DNA of 64,000 nt from Onchocerca volvulus (GCA_000499405.2 HG738140.1:15577097-15641096), one strand, 5' to 3'; counted from the stretch's first letter, positions 34,608 through 47,075 are shown. Notes: a model not told the origin generated them from the letters alone. Program-made: numbers and translations.

Positions 34608-36259
34608 TATATTATAAAAAGAACTGAATAAGGTGACACGAAATGCGAGTTATAAACCAATAATATCAATATAACAAAAGTAATGATGAAAAAGGGAGGT
34701 AGAATATCAAGGGAAATAAAAATACATGAGTTGGACATAAAAAAACCGCTCCCAACATATTGGATAAGTGCCAGAACAGCAACAGAACAGTAACAAACCG
34801 TTATGAAATACAACCGTCTTGTCCAATTGGGAATAAGTAGGTTTTTTACAGAGTTACATTAAAAAAGCACAATATTAACTGCGTAAATCTCAAAAACAAC
34901 AATTAAAATTTACAAAAATGACTAAATTAAGAAACTGATATTTCCGATACGCACATGCATTTTTTGTTTGGCATAAATGGATGCATTTTAATAGCGAATG
35001 AATAAATTTCTGTACTAAGATCAAGCTTATTAGGACAGTCTTGATAATCAATAACTCTTGCTTAATGTTTTAAAATACAATTAAACTAATTCGAAGATAA
35101 CATCAATCATGAGACCGATTTGTCTGGTCTATATTGATGATCAATTTAGTCGACTAATGCTTTTTCAATTTACAAAGCCCTACTTTGTATATCGCATGCA
35201 AATGCACTCAATATATTTTCAGCTCCATACAAATTATAATAGATAAGCTGCGAATTTCAGGTACCAATCCTGGGACCTAGCGCAATTGAAATAGCAATGC
35301 ATGTTCTTGTATTTCACCTCATTCAGACCATATAGCCACTTCCGTTGACATACCTATTTAAATGATAGAAAAGGGCACCTCTATTAGAACAGAGTGCCTT
35401 GATGGATCATGAGGATGCACATTTGTTGGCGCGTTATCTACACTCGACATATGCATTGTTAAGAGTTACAAGCTATTTAAGAACAAAGAAATGACTGAAC
35501 AAAGAAATGAAAAAGAAGTTAGGAATTGGTTTTCTCGAAATATAATATAAAGGTATTTTAACAATTTTAAATTGATTTAATCTATCATTATCTAAGCAGT
35601 CTTTTGAAAATATTTTTTCTTGCACACAGTATGACATTCTTGCCATGAATCCCTGTGGTAATTCACATGCACTCCATTTAACTTTATTAATTCATATCTT
35701 TATTAACTTAGCAAGCAATATTCTTTACGTATTTGTTAATTATAAATCATATTTATTTTCAGTAAATGAATCGCTTGATGTAAACATGAACATTAGGGCA
35801 GTGAATTGTTTCATGGTCCAATAACAAATGCTACCTATTTGGAAATCATGGAGAATCGGAAAAAACATAAATATATCGAATCTGAACTCGAACATATGAT
35901 ATTTACTGAAATTATTTCATTCGGGCTTTATTAGTGTCTATTTATTATAGTTATGAACAAATAAAATACGATCTAGGTATTAGATTAGTTACTCGTATTC
36001 CGTTACATATTTGACTTTGACATTATTAATAATTATTCATTATGACGATGTATTTCTTTTCCTGAACAGATTAACATCATTTTTTGGATAACTATTTACT
36101 TACCCGTCTTTGTTTCACTTTTAATTTGAACCTTGACAGTTAATGACTTACGTTTGTGGTCGTGAGTACTTTTGCTGCGTGACCAGTAGAATTTTTTTGA
36201 GCTTCTTGCTCAATAGGTCAGCATATAGAAGAAACAACCAGTTTGAATTGCGGTTGAGT

Positions 36260-36281
36260 CTCAAACTTGGGTAATTAAACC
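36260..36281 (-). other. Perfect SL1 22-mer, unit copy 4
   Basis: Identical in sequence to the other unit copies. It is the one nearest the protease relic on the same strand. Confidence 0.9.
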
Positions 36282-37255
36282 TATATTATAAAAAGAACTG
36301 AATAAGGTGACACGAAATGCGAGTTATAAACCAATAATATCAATATAACAAAAGTAATGATGAAAAAGGGAGGTAGAATATCAAGGGAAATAAAAATACA
36401 TGAGTTGGACATAAAAAAACCGCTCCCAACATATTGGATAAGTGCCAGAACAGCAACAGAACAGTAACAAACCGTTATGAAATACAACCGTCTTGTCCAA
36501 TTGGGAATAAGTAGGTTTTTTACAGAGTTACATTAAAAAAGCACAATATTAACTGCGTAAATCTCAAAAACAACAATTAAAATTTACAAAAATGACTAAA
36601 TTAAGAAATTGATATTTCCGATACGCACATGCATTTTTTGTTTGGCATAAATGGATGCATTTTAATAGCGAATGAATAAATTTCTGTACTAAGATCAAGC
36701 TTATTAGGACAGTCTTGATAATCAATAACTCTTGCTTAATGTTTTAAAATACAATTAAACTAATTCGAAGATAACATCAATCATGAGACCGATTTGTCTG
36801 GTCTATATTGATGATCAATTTAGTCGACTAATGCTTTTTCAATTTACAAAGCCCTACTTTGTATATCGCATGCAGATGCACTCAATATATTTTAAGCTCC
36901 ATACAAATTATAATAGATAAGCTGCGAATTTCAGGTACCAATCCTGGGACCTAGCGCAATTGAAATAGCAATGCATGTTCTTGTATTTCACCTCATTCAG
37001 ACCATATGGCCACTTCCGTTGACATACCTATTTAAATGATAGAAAAGAGCACCTCTATTAGAGCAGAGTGCCTTGATGGATCATGAGGATGCACATTTGT
37101 TGGCGCGTTATCTACACTAGACATATGCATTGTTAAGAGTTACAAGCTATTTAAGAACAAAGAAATGACTTAGCACATTTAAAAGAATTACAAATCATTT
37201 GAATGAAATTTACATCGGTTGTTCCGACGTTTTCGACGGAAGAGGTTGAACTCTT

Positions 37256-37735
37256 TCAGCGGGAAGGAAATGGGGACCGTATATTAGAGATTCTAGTCCT
37301 TTGAATCATTGTGGTATGCGATTTTTTGTGACACTTCTTATTCGTAGCGCAATGGGTTCCGCTTCGATTTCTCACTGCAATTTCTACTTTCGTTGTGGGA
37401 CATAACTTTGGTATCTTATTATCAAATAAAGCAATTCGTATCTCATCTTCTTCACTTCCTTGAAGATTAAGGCGCTTTGCTAAATTCTTGGATACAAAGA
37501 ATAATTGCGAGCCACTGTCAAACAATGCTAAGGCCTTTACTTGAATATTAATAATAATTGCTCCAGTTGCCCTTTCGTGCTGGTATACTAGATGGTTACG
37601 GGAAAAGAATGACTGTAGCATTTCAGTTTCAATCAGCGGATCATGATCAATATCTTGCCTTACTTTGTGTAGTGTTACCGCATGTGTGGTTAAGGGATAG
37701 AAGAGTTTAAGTGAATCAACCGTCTTATTAATGAA
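37256..37735 (-). pseudogene. BEL/Pao retrotransposon aspartic-protease relic
   Basis: The minus-strand frame is open from about 37735 and shows the retropepsin-like active-site motif ALFDSGSQ followed by F.SK.LAKRL, typical of the BEL/Pao polyprotein protease. After about 95 residues the frame departs from the expected pattern and stops at 37256; neighbouring frames suggest a frameshift. No reverse transcriptase, RNase H or integrase was found in the window, so this is a truncated internal fragment. It has the same orientation as the SL1-bearing LTR-like segments in the adjacent tandem array, which is the basis for assigning those LTRs to BEL/Pao. Confidence 0.7.
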
Positions 37736-37776
37736 AATTTTTGGGTGGCATAAGGGTCATAATAGATTTCCGCTGA
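37722..37776 (-). repeat. Satellite-related fragment
   Basis: The reverse complement contains AGCGGAAATCTATTATGACC, then CTTATGCCACCCAAAAATTT. These match part of the 202-bp satellite monomer. It lies between the protease relic and the outer end of the palindrome. Confidence 0.65.
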
Positions 37777-38019
37777 CACTTAACTTTATTAATTTATATA
37801 TTTGTTAAAATAGCGAGCAATATTCTTTATGTATTCATTTTCATTTCGAAATCTTGCTTAGAAAATGACAGAGAGAAAAATGGAGAAAAAAGAGAAGATT
37901 AATTAGGATAATTAAGAGTTATTCGTTGTATTAATATCAAAAGTGGAAGTGAAAATTATCATTTAAAGGAATCTATTATTTAAAAATTATAAATTTTGAT
38001 TTGATTCTATAAAACTTAA

Positions 38020-38640
38020 AAAAGGAGTTAGTAATTGATTTTCTCGAAATATAATATAAAGGTATTTTAATAATTTTTAATTGATTTAATTTATCATTAT
38101 CTAAGCAGTTTTTTGAAAATATTTTTTCTTGCATACAGTATGACATTCTTGCTATGAATCCTTGTGGCAATTCACATGCACTCCGTTTGACTTTATTAAT
38201 TTATATCTTTATTAACTTAGCAAGCAATATTCTTTACGTATTTGTTAATTATAAATCATATTAATTTTCAGTAAATGAATCGCTTGATGTAAACATGAAC
38301 ATTAGGGCAGTGAATTGTTTCTTGGTCCAATAACGAATGCTACCTATTTGAAAATTATGGAGAATCGGAAAAAACATAAAAATATTGAATCTGAAATCGA
38401 AGATATGATATTTACTGGAATTATTTCATTCAGGCTTAATTAGTGTCTATTTATTGTAGTTATGAATAAATAAAGTATCTAGGTATTAGATTAGTTACTC
38501 GTATTCCGTTACATATTTGATTTTGACATTATTAATAATTATTCATTATTATGATTCAATATTATTCTTTTCCTGAACAGATTAACATCATTGTTTGAAT
38601 TACCATTTATTTACTCGTCATTATTTCATGATTTTAGGCT
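38020..38640 (+). mobile_element. Diverged copy of the distal part of the 1,674-bp unit, within the left arm
   Basis: It matches the unit from GTTAG.AATTG.TTTTCTCG through TTCCTGAACAGATTAACATC in the same orientation, with several percent divergence. Because it lies inside the arm it is mirrored at about 52195-52815. A 64-codon minus frame at 38170-37976 is within it and is not a gene. Confidence 0.7.
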
Positions 38641-39431
38641 ATTAATCAAAAAATGTGTGTTGTGATATTTGAAATATGAAATGAATTTATCTAGCCAAAT
38701 TTTGCCATACTATAAAATTCCTATTAAATGATATTTGAAAAAATTCAACATTTGTTGTTAGATGTATATATTTAAATAAATAAACAGTAAGTATTCAGTA
38801 AACTATATAGATTTTTATGTGATAATATGATGATTTTCAGTATTTTTTTTTATTTCAGAACTAGAAGTGTTTCGGGGCCACCGAAGTTAAAATTGTGCAA
38901 TTACTTCAAAGGTTGTCGAACGAATGAAACATTTTAAAGTATTACTGCAACAGAGATGAATCAAAACATTTTTATAGAGAGATCAGCAAGAAATTCTTAA
39001 AGTTAAAATAGACAAATTGAGTAGATAAAAGAAAATAAACTTGCTCAAAAATTACCCGACTAAAGTTATTGAATGAGTAACCAATGAATCTAGAAATATG
39101 AAAAATGCGTCATTAACTGTGTATAATAATTTTCAACATTTTTTTTATTACTTTCCAATTTTATTGCAATTTTTTGACTTTGAGAATTATATCAGAACAT
39201 TTTTTTGTGATGTCTGTTAATGCATTGGACCATACAAAGTCCAAAAATTTGTTTTCAATATCTTTCGAATTGGTCTTTATTAAAAATATAATAAAACTAC
39301 AATAAAATATAATTGGACAATCTTATCATAGAGATCAAATATCTGCCTAATAATAAGCAAACTAATCGAATTCAATCAGAAAAATGATGTGATTTGTTTC
39401 CCTTCTTTTTTTTTTTTTTTTTGTCAAAGTT
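38641..39431. other. 3' flank of the left chemoreceptor gene
   Basis: No gene. Contains GGTCTTTATTAAAAAT near 39271, the reverse complement of an AATAAAGACC polyadenylation-type sequence about 150 bp past the stop. It is mirrored at 51404-52194. Confidence 0.45.
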
Positions 39432-41790
39432 TTAATTGATTGGTGCATTGGTGCATGTTTTGATTGATTGGACATGATCTTTTCGTCCACAGAAATGATC
39501 TCTGAAGTATCGCATCACAATACTCGGTAAATCTCTTTGACGATAGAAAAATACTATTACCAAATTGCAAGAATTCAATAAACGCAAATAAACGCAATAC
39601 ATTACAATTATTTGCGACACTGTAGAAGTTTCCAACCGGTTAATCTGTTCCACAATTGATGGCATCACAACAAAGACTGCAAAGACAAAATAAAGCAATA
39701 AAAATAGAAAGTTTTTCATAAAAATTAACTAATAAAGTTTTTCATAAAAATTAACTAATAAATGTACAAAAAGTTTATCACGATATTTCTCGTTACCATT
39801 TAGTCAATTGAATATTATAGAAATCACAAATCAAATTTATGTTATAAAATTTCAAGAATGCTTCATTATCATCAAAATAACTTCGCTTCTAGAAATCAGA
39901 GTGCAAAAACATACGAAATGTAAAGCAGCAAGAGATGATCGATGTTTGGGTGAATCTTTTTTGATTCTTGAGAAAATGTGACAAATTGTGATTACGTGAA
40001 AGATTCGAAGCGACAGGCTTGCCGACCTTCCTGAAAATAATATTATAGTGATGCGGTTAAAATCGCATTGTCATTTGCTATGAAGACATACAGAGAATTA
40101 AATCACGCTTTGTCTGAGTTACTACTTTTTTGATCTCACGAAAGATTTATTAACAGTTTAATATCGTTCGGTTATAATTATTTCACTCCTCTCGATTTTT
40201 TTTGTTGTTATACAATAGTTATAATTGTTTGCTTTGTCATTTGTATGGCAAATAATAAGATTACTTTTGATTTGTTGCAGTGCCTGATCCAAAATCACAA
40301 AAATTTAACGCTGAATATTGAATCTAAAATTCAAGAAACAAGAGAGGAACATTATGGAATAGCAAGTGACCGCACCAATGAATGATATAATTAAAAATGT
40401 ATTGTTTTAATTTAAAAATGCAAATTTTTCAAACCATACTTTTTGAAAATGAAAACAGCAATGGCCGTAAGAATAACACTCAATGATGAAGCAATATAAG
40501 TCAATAGAAGTGATGTTATTAAAAAAGGGCGTGAAAGTACGTTTGGTAGCCTGCAGCAATCATCGTTTCATAAATTTTGGAAATAAAGAAATCACTTAAT
40601 AATATCATGCACCGACTTTATTGTCTCATTTTGAAAGATATCCAATTACAGTAACTAAGATAACAGAATTAAGATTATTTGTATCTATTTGTGATTATTT
40701 ATTTTTATTCTTGAAAGTGATTATCTGCAATTATTATTTGATTATTAAAGTGATTATTTATATTTACTTATGTAACTTACCAGCAAAAATTAGATACTCG
40801 TCGAGTTGGTTCAATTAAACTTGCAATGACCGTAGAAGTGATCACAGTGATGGTAATCACATATTGTGCGGCAATCAATGAATAACTTATTCGTTTGCCG
40901 TGTTTATAATAATATAATGGAAATGTTATAACGGAAATTCTTTCCATGCTATTCATTAACAAACTCAATCCATTCAGAAGATATGACGTTAGAAGAAGAA
41001 TGGGCGCCTAAAATTTTATTTGTTGAATTCGTAGTATCACAAATTCGATCGTAATTTTGATTATTGTCTAAAGTGGTTATATTAAAATCACATGTTTATT
41101 ACTAACGGAGGATTTGTCATCAATTTTATTTCAATGCTTTCAACAAACCTAAACATCATTTCAAATACTTTTCTTTATTTTATGTAATTAATTTGTTTAA
41201 TTTTGCTTCTTTTTTTCTCTTTTTTTTTTATTTTGTTTCCTGAAATTTTCTGTTGCATTTCTCAAGTTTTCGAGTTATAAAAAACGAACAATTTTCGAAA
41301 AAAAAAATAAACAAACATTCAGCACACATTCGTGATGATCGACGAGCTGTTCTCCATGATTAGAAACGATTGTTCGTTTTATTCCCACTAACATCGCACT
41401 GATTCCAGTTAATCCACTGTTGAAGAATGCAACTACAAGAATAGCGTAAGGTTCCCTGAAACACTTAAATTTGCCCTATGTATCTATAATTATTTCGGAG
41501 TGATCTTCCACATTCGAACTGCTAGTTTGAAATGTTCATGTCTTGTTTGCCGAAGATTTTCTGATGAAATTGTTCACTAAAATATTTTCAGTGCATATTT
41601 GAACAATATTTTTATGAGATGAATCATTTGACCTGAGCGCTTTACGTATCATCACAAGCGGAAAGGCGGGAATACTGATCAATATGATCAGTGTACCGAC
41701 AAACAAATAAGCGTATGAACACAAAATATATTTTTCATTGCTTAGAACAATGTTATCTTCGGTTGTTGTTTCGTTAACAGCAAAATCCAT
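39432..41790 (-). CDS. 7TM chemoreceptor-like GPCR, left arm copy, 331 aa
   Basis: Six exons on the minus strand have the same lengths as the right-arm copy: 41790-41633, 41455-41317, 41007-40781, 40550-40440, 40030-39915 and 39676-39432 (158, 139, 227, 111, 116 and 245 nt). All junctions are GT-AG and in phase. The protein differs from the right copy at least at residue 3 (F for L) and near residue 24 (C for H). It has an N-glycosylation site (NETT) before TM1, seven hydrophobic segments, and a MER triplet after TM3 in place of DRY/ERY. Nematode serpentine chemoreceptors of this kind act in sensory-neuron membranes. The reading frame is intact, so both copies could be functional. Exact subfamily is not assigned. 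Confidence 0.8.
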
Positions 41791-43324
41791 TGATACGAAA
41801 AGATAAAATAGAACAAGTCTTCAAAGCAACGGAAGATTTAGCGACAATGTAGAGTTTTGCGTATGATGACTTTATCTGTAATGTAAATATTATTTCCTGA
41901 AATAGACCAAGTGCTGACAGTTAAATAATGCTAACAATTATGATGCTGACGGGTTAAACCTTCCTTACAAATTCCCTAATAAATTTTTCTTTACAATTTT
42001 TCGCACTTATAAAATTTCCAATTAGGCATCAAATGAATTTGAATGTTTTTTTTTCTTTTTTTTTTGATGTCAAAACATTTCACGCACATGAAACTTTCAG
42101 AATTCCATTTTAATCATGAATATTAAAATTGCGAACTTTTTCGTCTGAAATTTAAAATTATGAAGCAAATTAAACATATTGTTCAATTACAAAAGCGAAA
42201 CTGATTTGGATTTTAGAATATCCAATGAAACAATATGAATTGCAAAATTGCTTAGAAATAATGAAAAACTTCATGAGAATGCATGTTGAATTACGGTAAC
42301 ATTTTACAATAATGACAATGTAAAATTGGAAAAATAAGCTTAACGAATTTGAACTTTGTGCCATAAATTTATTGCTTTTCGAGAGTTTAAATTTCTAAAC
42401 AAATTAGGTGCATGGTATATGTGTAAATAGATGAAATCGATAATGTAATCAATTATCACTTATCATTCCAGAAATTATCTAAAATCGAAATATCAAAATT
42501 GAGCAAGACAAATTAACAGTGGACAGAAATTTCCATATTGTTTGATTTCGTTAACATACATTTCTCTGAGTTGTGAGAGTAATTTGTAAAAGGGTTTTTT
42601 TGAGAACTGGAATTGGTACAGATGATTTTGTTATGTGATGAAGTTCTTGATATAATGAATTTTATTTGCTCCAATCACAATATTATAGTGAATTGATGAA
42701 TGTTGATAATATAAATGATAATTTGAATTTCCTTTTGATAGTAGGAAAGTTATCTGTGGGTTATTGGTACTGGGAATTGGAAGATTTCGACGAGGTTTAG
42801 AAAGCTCGCTAATTGAACCGATCAGGATTGTGCGAATCGCATGAATACCGATCAAGATTGCATGGATAATTGAATGAATGAATTACTTCCGGCAAAAACC
42901 CTCTTTATAGTGAAGCTAACCCTAATACAATTTACACTTACTAACCTAATTTTGATATAAGAGATCATATTTTCTATGTTTAACTGTAACATAATTTCCA
43001 TGTTGTAACATAGCGCAAAGTGACTTATTTTGCTTCATGTCACTATAGCAACATACATTTTGCTATTTATTAATTATAGCATAAAAGTCGAAAATTTGCA
43101 TATACCAAGAAATTCAAAACTTTCTATAAATACAAAGATTTAATTAATTCGTTATATCTTTCTAAAAAATATTCCCAATTTCCTTACAATCTGGTTAAGT
43201 CTTTTTTTTTCTTAAAAAAAGAAAACTTTGTTTTGCATAAATAAATATTCTGATAATTTCCATTGGAAATATTCAACTTTCTAAACATGAATCATTAGCA
43301 AAAAATCATTTAAATGCAATTCAG
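41791..43324. other. 5' flank of the left GPCR, within the palindrome arm
   Basis: Mirrored at 47502-49037. Two short minus frames (42855-42631, 42364-42170) have mirror copies with a few substitutions and no recognised domain. On the plus strand a block near 42745-42800 reads GKLSVGYWYWELEDFDE before GTTTAG and might be an upstream exon of the spacer gene; the phase to 43325 does not fit. Confidence 0.35.
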
Positions 43325-44889
43325 AGAATAGCCCACCTGTAGTTGAAAACGAAGATGAGGAACTGGTAGAAATCATTCATAAGTTCAGCGGTCTCCGAAT
43401 CGACGATGAAGTCGAAAAAGAGGCGGCGGAGAAATCTCCAGTACAGGAGCAAATAGCATCAATAGCCGGCTTAGAGGCGGAAAGAGCTCGGAGGCGAAGG
43501 TGGAGGTGCTTATTGATTCAGCTTCTTTTAATGGATGTATATTTATTTCATTTAGACTTAAATATTACTGATAGGATTTATTTTTTTTTAAAAAATCAAA
43601 TGTCTAAAAGATTTATCAGTTATTTCTATCTTTCTATCTCTTTAAATAATTCCAGCTTTACTATTCCAGTTTAGGTATTGAGAAATTGGTTATACAGTAG
43701 AAACTTATCAACCCTTAACTGACAAGAATTTAGAAAGAAAGAGAGGAATGAAATATCAGGCATTTCTCGCCTCTCTCTGTTTTTTCATTTGCATTTGAAA
43801 TCCTTATTGAATTTTTCTTCAATCTCAATAATTCTACTAGTTATGGTTGATAATCTGATAAAACTTGGCACAAATCTGTTATAAAAATAAACAATCATCA
43901 AGATTTTGCAATCACTTTATTCTAAGACACAAAATCACTTTTCTGAGACATATTAAAAATATTTCATGTGTGTGATCAATTTGATAATATGTAATTGTGA
44001 TGAATTTGCTAAATTTATTTTAAAGTGTATATCTAAAATATAGTCTCTTGAATATTAGACACATTTTATTTGTCTTCAAGAATTTTAATATTTTACAAAA
44101 TTGATAGATTATCTTTTCTTATTTTGTGCTATGAATTGAATGAGCAAAAAGAGCGAAATAATTCAGTAAGGAATCAAATCTAGAATTATTTAGAGCATCA
44201 AAGCGATTGGTTTCCACACGGTATCATAAAAATTTAATTCGGTGTTCATGAATCAAAATTTATGATTCAATTGTAATTGAAGAAATTGAGGATTCCAAAA
44301 TCTTCGCTAATCATTATGATTATTCAATGGTTTACAATCAAATGAATTTCAGAAGACAAATCTTATTTAAACTTTAAAATTTAGAATATACATGTTTTGG
44401 AAAGCAAAATGAATGATTTCTGATTTACGGCAAAGGTCAAAGAGTTTTATTAATATATGCTTATAACTTTATTAGCATTTTCTTGATATTTTGATTGAAT
44501 ATGCCTGCGCATGTTGGAAAACCGGAAATAACTTTTCGATCTCAAAATACAATATATGTTCCAGATTTCGATGTAATTTTTTTTCTAAGTTATATATTTT
44601 TATTTAAGGAATCAATATAAGTAATATTTTTACGTCGAAAAATATTCGTTAGAAATTTTAATAAATTACAATTCATCTTCTTGCTTGCCTAAATAACTTT
44701 TTAAAGTAATTTTATTCATTCGAAGGCATAGTAAAATACAATAAAATACTGATTATAATATAAGCATCACTTTTTTTCAGGACTAATGGTGTTCTTCTAG
44801 ACCCAACAATACTGAAATCCGATTTTGAACGACTCAATGAATGCATAGCTACAAAATTTTTTATGTATTATGGTGATTGTCATAACTAG
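43325..44889 (+). CDS. Spacer gene, hypothetical acidic/basic protein, partial
   Basis: Exon 43325-43505 follows the acceptor GCAATTCAG and reads NSPPVVENEDEELVEIIHKF, then SGLRIDDEVEKEAAEKSPVQ, EQIASIAGLEAERARRRRWR and GTGCTT. Exon 44781-44889, after TTTTTTTCAG, joins in phase and reads TNGVLLDPTILKSDFERLNE followed by CIATKFFMYYGDCHN and a stop. Composition is far richer in G and C than its flanks, a good coding sign. A second possible donor lies 6 bp earlier (after 43499) in the same phase. There is no start codon in frame, so a 5' exon is needed upstream, which would lie in the left palindrome arm. The first 9 bp of the exon are part of the palindrome and are mirrored at 47494-47502. Family not recognised. 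Confidence 0.6.
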
Positions 44890-45276
44890 ATGAAAAATTG
44901 TCAAGAAGAAAATGTATTATTTCGCGAATTTACTTTTCGGAAGTTTTTCAACTTCCGAATCAACTTATCTTTTAGCATAATCTGTTTTACATTGTACTGC
45001 TCCATTATGTTCCTAGAGTCGACTGAATGATTGCACCACGTCAATGAACTGCATTAATCTTGCTAAAAATTTATAATTGAAAGTTTTTTTCGGAAATTAA
45101 ATGGAAGGCATAAATTTGTAATTTACAATAGAAATGGTGGAATAAAATGCAAGGCTGAAAATGACATAAATAATTTTGCAAATTTCATTTTCAGGTTTGG
45201 ATTAACTACAGAAAAGAAATAAATATCTGAATTGATTTACTTCTTTCTAGCATGGATCAGGAAGATTTAATGAAAA

Positions 45277-45470
45277 TTACTCAACGCCAGTGAATGTAAG
45301 TATCGGCATTTCCGTATTCATCTTCTTTTCATGGCGTTTAGCTTCTTGAAGGACAGAAGCGATGTACAAGCAACCAATAATACCGCTTTTTCTATTTGGC
45401 AAACAAGGCCGGATAAAGAGCGTTAACTTCCTTATATAAGGTTGTATCATGCTTAAGTATAAATTTTCCA
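45277..45470 (-). CDS. Minus-strand exon in the palindrome spacer, unknown gene
   Basis: After the acceptor GAATCATTCAG the frame reads VENLYLSMIQPYIRKLTLFI, then RPCLPNRKSGIIGCLYIASV and LQEAKRHEKKMNTEMPILTF, ending TGVE and TAA (or donor GTAATT). It has a clear amphipathic and coding-like composition. It may be the 3' exon of a minus-strand gene that includes the blocks at 46.1 and 47.2 kb, but phases could not be joined. No family recognised. Confidence 0.4.
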
Positions 45471-45699
45471 CTGAATGATTCTTTTAAAATTCACTTTCCA
45501 CAGAAATTTAAAAAAAAAAGATTTGCAAATAAGACAGAAGGCTATAAATGGAATAAAAATTATAATGGTTGAAGAAATTAAAACAAAATAAATGCATGAT
45601 GATATTGCTAGTAGAGGGCAATGATTATATAATCTCGCACTTTCGGAAATTAGAAAATCAGCAAGAAAGAAAATATATTTGCTGACCGATCGTTAAATT

Positions 45700-46149
45700 T
45701 GTCCGTATACTTTTCCGAATTCTGCATTACCATTTTTCCCAGTACTGTAATTGCAAAATGGCATTTCATAAAATCTTTACAATCCATGTGGTCTCAAATT
45801 TCCTTAAATATAGCTATAAGGGAAAGAAATTATTCATTTCATTTCATCATCTTAACCAATCATTCAAACGAAAAGTGAATTTTTCGTTTTAAATATTGCA
45901 ATGACTCAAAATTTTTTCTTTTTTTAATCAAAAGTTATAAAAAAGAAAATTTAAATTTACTCGAATGCGTTATTTAATTCATTTTCAACAATCAGTTTAG
46001 CAGCTAAATCATTCATATTTACATATCGTTTCTCAATGTGAGCCAATAATTTATTCTGGCAAATTTTTAGCTTACACCAATCATGATATTCCCAAATATC
46101 TCGTAATCGAAAATAGTTATAACATCGAAATTGGGATTCGATATCGCTT
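45700..46149 (-). pseudogene. Exon pair paralogous to 15.1-15.6 kb
   Basis: The first block (46149-45961, before GTAAAT) reads SDIESQFRCYNYFRLRDIWE, then YHDWCKLKICQNKLLAHIEK and RYVNMNDLAAKLIVENELNN. The second (about 45830, after CCCTTATAG) reads LYLRKFETTWI, then either donor GTAAAG or, in frame, a stop shortly after. The 15-kb copy has stops in the first block but an open second block, so the two copies decayed in different places. Gene family unknown. Confidence 0.45.
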
Positions 46150-47075
46150 CTTATGTATCACAGCGGGTTTACGATAAATGAGCAGAAATGTTATCGATCG
46201 GAAATAAAAATATTTTTATTTGTGAAAACATTAGAAAAATGAAATGAGCGAAAGTGGAATCTGAATTGAAATCAAAATCAAAAACCGTTTTTCATATGTG
46301 GTTGAGAAGAAAGTTATAAGATTATACTGAAATTTTTTCCTAAGACACACTGAATAAACAGCTAAATAATTTCTAATGCCAAAGGAACAATTCAATTCGC
46401 TGTTAAAGTGATCAAAGCAGAATACATAGGAATACTAAACGAGTTAACATTGCTTGCTTTATTCTTTTTATTTCTTTTAATTGATTGACTTATCACATAT
46501 CATGGATTGTCGAATTTCTTGATTTTCTGACATCAATGGAGAAGTGAATAAGTTATTTCCTTGAAAGAGCTTGAGCTTTTTTGTCCTATTCAGTACTTTG
46601 GCTTGCTTTTTCAATGAGTTAGACAAATTTTTAAAGTTCAGATGAAATACTTTTAGACGAATTTAAACGAATTATCTTAGACGAATTATTTGAATAAATC
46701 CTGAAAATTGAAGTCATTTTTCTTAGTTTTCTCATTTTCATTTTTTTTTTTTTTTTCAACAAGCGCATAAAAAAAACTAGCCAGAAAAAACTTCATTCAT
46801 TGCGCTATCTCCATTTAAACATTCATTGTTCCTTATAAATTGAAACATCTTTTTCTCTTCATATTAGTCATAGGAATCCTCTATATCAAGAAATATTCAG
46901 CTACTCGAGAAGGAGATATTCGCAATCTGAAAGTTTAGAAAACAGTTAAACGAAAATGCATCGAAAATGAAAGAATTAAGAAAACTACTGATTATTCTGC
47001 TGAATTTGAACAATCAGAACAACTCGACGTATGCTTTAAAAGGAATCAAGATCAGTTAATTGAAAACATGAATCT
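46150..47075. other. Spacer sequence without a clear gene
   Basis: AT-rich, with a T tract near 46740. A plus-strand patch at 46960-47060 looks mildly coding (EFEQSEQLDVCFKRNQDQLI) but has no matching splice partners. Confidence 0.3.

Larger units (their letters stand above)
31203..37170. repeat. Tandem array of a 1,674-bp retroelement-bearing unit, about 3.5 copies
   Basis: The marker GACAGTTAATGACTTACG recurs at 31221, 32787, 34461 and 36135. The last two intervals are exactly 1,674 bp; the first is 108 bp shorter because sequence including SL1 is missing at the N (31330). Copies 2 and 3 look identical by eye. Copy 4 stops matching near 37170 and carries its own substitutions. Each full unit holds an LTR-like segment on the minus strand with SL1 and plus-strand coding-like islands. 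The two complete copies each have a 68-codon minus frame (33139-32933, 34813-34607), and copy 4 has it at 36487-36281; these lie across the LTR-like segment and are not taken as genes. The array is either a recent tandem duplication or an assembly product. Confidence 0.9.
37884..43333. repeat. Left arm of a large palindrome
   Basis: About 5,450 bp that reads as the reverse complement of 47494-52951. All chemoreceptor exon lengths and splice sites are conserved, only scattered single-base changes and poly-A/T length differences were noted, and identity is estimated by eye at around 99 percent. Its outer end abuts retroelement and satellite-related debris; its inner end (...GAGAATAGCC) lies 9 bp inside an exon of the spacer gene. 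A spacer of 4,160 bp separates the arms. Confidence 0.93.

Noticed and set aside
40621..40818. 65-codon frame opposite GPCR exon 3 and its intron (mirrored at 50017-50214)
   Set aside because: It overlaps the well-supported receptor exon on the other strand and is mirrored only because the arm is mirrored.
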